From the NCBI RefSeq assembly GCF_001877035.1, contig NZ_CP015756.1:3959001-4023000 (forward strand): 64,000 nt of DNA, written 5' to 3'. Source of the DNA: Clostridium estertheticum subsp. estertheticum. GTDB lineage: Bacteria > Bacillota > Clostridia > Clostridiales > Clostridiaceae. Made by a program: the position numbers and the translations under genes. Position 1 is the first letter of the stretch, and every line of letters begins with the position of its first letter. The notes below the pieces were generated by a model. The model had not been told where the DNA came from, searched no databases, and worked only from the letters and a program-made list of their open reading frames with translations. Below are positions 62,359 through 64,000 of the stretch, one piece after another.

Positions 62359-62781
62359 ATGAAAAAGTTTCTCTACATTACAATGGTGTTAGTTATATCT
62401 CTATCTTTCGTTGCATGTGGTAGTAAAACCACTACAGATGCAAGTAAGACTAGTAAAGATACTACTCCTGTTGCTGCAACTACTCCTGCTAAAATAACAT
62501 ATACTAAGGATTTAGCATATCTCCCAACATATAATGGAGTAAAAACAACTAACTACACTGCTAAAACAAAAAAAGCACTTGCTACTTCTAAATATACTTT
62601 AAAAAGTACAACAGATGTAAAGGTATTTAATGATTATCAAGCTATCTTAAAACAAGATGGTTGGACTATTACTGAAGCAAAAAAATCATATAGTCTAATT
62701 GCTAAAAAGGGTACACACATGGCAATTATTTTGATTCAAAAAACGAACAAAGATGTTATACTATCAATTATGTCAAAATAG
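62359..62781 (+). CDS. Small lipoprotein (140 aa)
   Basis: Lipoprotein signal with a lipobox (SLSFVACGS; Cys near residue 21), a Thr/Ala-rich linker (about 25-48), and a compact domain (50-140) with TYTKDLAYLPTYNGVKT, TKKALATSKYTLKSTTDVK and DGWTITEAKKSYSLIAKKG. I do not recognise the domain. AAGGAGGTGATT is a near-perfect ribosome site. It diverges from spo0A across 240 bp with a 0A box, so Spo0A control is possible. It converges on the last gene, with a shared hairpin terminator. Confidence 0.78.
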   Translation: MKKFLYITMVLVISLSFVACGSKTTTDASKTSKDTTPVAATTPAKITYTKDLAYLPTYNGVKTTNYTAKTKKALATSKYTLKSTTDVKVFNDYQAILKQDGWTITEAKKSYSLIAKKGTHMAIILIQKTNKDVILSIMSK

Positions 62782-62786
62782 CATAT

Positions 62787-62820
62787 AAAAAAAAGGATAG
62801 TGATTTCACTATCCTTTTTT
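62787..62820. terminator. Bidirectional terminator
   Basis: AAAAAAGGATAGTGA and TCACTATCCTTTTTT pair around a 3-base loop. It ends the lipoprotein gene and touches the stop of the convergent gene. Confidence 0.85.
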
Positions 62821-64000
62821 TACATTCCAAAAATCTGTCTTAACACAGAAAGATTATCCGAATCAACATTGCTAGCTAATGCATACTTAAATTTATTCTT
62901 ACTTTGTGAATCAAGGGTACTGTAAATAGACTTAACTGAGGCTTGATCTGAGCTAGAATTATAAGACGAATTTGATGCCATCTGACTCATAGTTGATTTC
63001 ATTATTGATATCATCTGCTTTTCTTTTGAAGTCCCTACCTGAGAATATGCACTACTTAAATCGTCCCGTGCCTTTATTAATGAAGCACTTTTAGTAGCAT
63101 TCTGATTCTGGGATATTTTTTGTTTTTCCACCGCAATCTTTTGTGCATTTTCCGCAGCAGCTCTAATTTTCTCTAATTCTTTCTTTTTATCACTGTCTGT
63201 TATTTTACTTATAGCTCCATCAATCTGACTAATACCATCACTTATAATTTGTTTTTTTTCATCTATTGATTTACCCTTAGCTTTATCTATAATATCTTGA
63301 ATCTCTTTTAATTTTGCTTTTTCTGCTCCTCCACCCATAAGTTCAACAGCACTTTGTATTTTTTGTTTCAATATTTCTAGTTGCTTATCAATCTCTGTCC
63401 CACCCATTTTAGTAATCTCTTCAAATGACTTTTTTATACTCTGCTTGGGAGATTCTGCAAGTATTTTATTGTCTTTAATTTTAAGACTACTTATTTTAAA
63501 AGGAAACATACTTGGATTAATTTTTATTAAATTACCCTCAACATAAAAGCTTTTATTATTAAGCTTTACAATTTGAGATAAAACAATTTTTTTTGGTAAT
63601 TTAAGCCTTCCAATTTTAAAATTTTCGACATCATAAGTAACTTTTCCATTTAAAACACTTACTTTTCCCTTTGATGAAAATAATAAATTAAGACTTTTGT
63701 ATTTTATAGGAGCATTTATTAACAGCTCATCGTTTAGGATTTCTACATTAACTCCATCAAGAGTTATATTTCCTTTGGTTATAGGTTTTGCAAAATATAA
63801 ATTGCTTAACTCATCCATATTCTTTTGAGTTAATTCAAATTTTCCACCTTTTATCTGCACCTTTGCAAGCTTTCCTACAACCTCTGTTGTAGTCGTTTTT
63901 CTAATTGTCATTCCACCGTTGTACAATATCATGTATGCAAAAACTGCTAGTATACCTACTAAAATAATAAGTACCCCGATCAATTTGTTCCTCTTAGATC
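62820..64000 (-). CDS. Membrane-anchored hypothetical protein, 5' end beyond window
   Basis: One N-terminal membrane helix (GVLIILVGILAVFAYMILY), then a beta-rich extracytoplasmic domain (about 30-190: ITLDGVNVEILNDELLINAP, KINPSMFPFKISSLKI) that resembles YpmS/DUF2140-type proteins, then a coiled-coil region (about 190-310) and a Ser/Asn-rich end. A TTG at 63983 with GAGGAAC upstream could start it, but the frame stays open to base 64000 with basic residues (SKRNK), the usual lead to such a helix, so the real start is probably outside. Function unknown. Confidence 0.72.
   Translation of the reverse strand, partial: SKRNKLIGVLIILVGILAVFAYMILYNGGMTIRKTTTTEVVGKLAKVQIKGGKFELTQKNMDELSNLYFAKPITKGNITLDGVNVEILNDELLINAPIKYKSLNLLFSSKGKVSVLNGKVTYDVENFKIGRLKLPKKIVLSQIVKLNNKSFYVEGNLIKINPSMFPFKISSLKIKDNKILAESPKQSIKKSFEEITKMGGTEIDKQLEILKQKIQSAVELMGGGAEKAKLKEIQDIIDKAKGKSIDEKKQIISDGISQIDGAISKITDSDKKKELEKIRAAAENAQKIAVEKQKISQNQNATKSASLIKARDDLSSAYSQVGTSKEKQMISIMKSTMSQMASNSSYNSSSDQASVKSIYSTLDSQSKNKFKYALASNVDSDNLSVLRQIFGM

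Overview
The window reads as chromosomal DNA of a low-GC, Gram-positive, endospore-forming Clostridium-type bacterium. The evidence is the strong AT bias, GGAGG-type ribosome binding sites, a Spo0A regulator, MurT/GatD, and S-layer-type (SLH and SLAP) surface proteins. I saw no rRNA, tRNA, CRISPR or prophage. Genes are dense, and convergent pairs often share a hairpin terminator.

Layout. 1-3.8 kb: a peptide (bacteriocin-type) exporter, made of a partial HlyD-like adaptor and a C39-peptidase ABC transporter, opposite a small membrane-peptide gene. 3.8-10.3 kb: a DHA2 drug pump with a divergent TetR repressor and two matching operators, a SEDS (RodA/FtsW) glycosyltransferase, a chemoreceptor, and two probable coding fossils. 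10.4-13.3 kb: a promoter and roughly 250-nt structured RNA candidate, then panB-panC-panD and a DUF378 gene. 13.3-20.3 kb: two small coiled-coil genes, plsC, a ComEC-like MBL hydrolase, uppP, an EamA transporter lacking a standard start codon, and murT-gatD. 20.4-26.6 kb: two tandem HTH-TPR regulators, a YtxH gene, an orphan PAS histidine kinase and a viroplasmin-type RNase H. 26.9-29.5 kb: an FtsH paralogue with a possible leader peptide, a tiny membrane peptide, and an 800-bp repeat-filled gap. 29.5-35.8 kb: a leftward group mntP-pepD-fur-unknown-HD-GYP-rhomboid, then corA.

35.9-62.8 kb is rich in surface functions: three exported proteins sharing one roughly 75-residue N-terminal module, two SLAP-domain proteins without signal peptides, two membrane-anchored paralogues in an operon with one of them, an SLH protein, a second chemoreceptor, an IS transposase, an RND pump with its two-component system, two large YhgE/Pip proteins, Spo0A and a lipoprotein. 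The last gene runs off the right edge.

The main hypothesis is a cell-surface system in which the shared N-terminal module marks exported proteins (one stand-alone, one fused to an HtrA-type protease, one fused to Ig-like repeats) and SLAP-domain proteins help their export or assembly. At two separate places a module protein sits beside a SLAP gene. A second strong signal is a repeat family whose hairpin arms change in a compensatory way while the flanks stay fixed. A third is the structured RNA upstream of panB.
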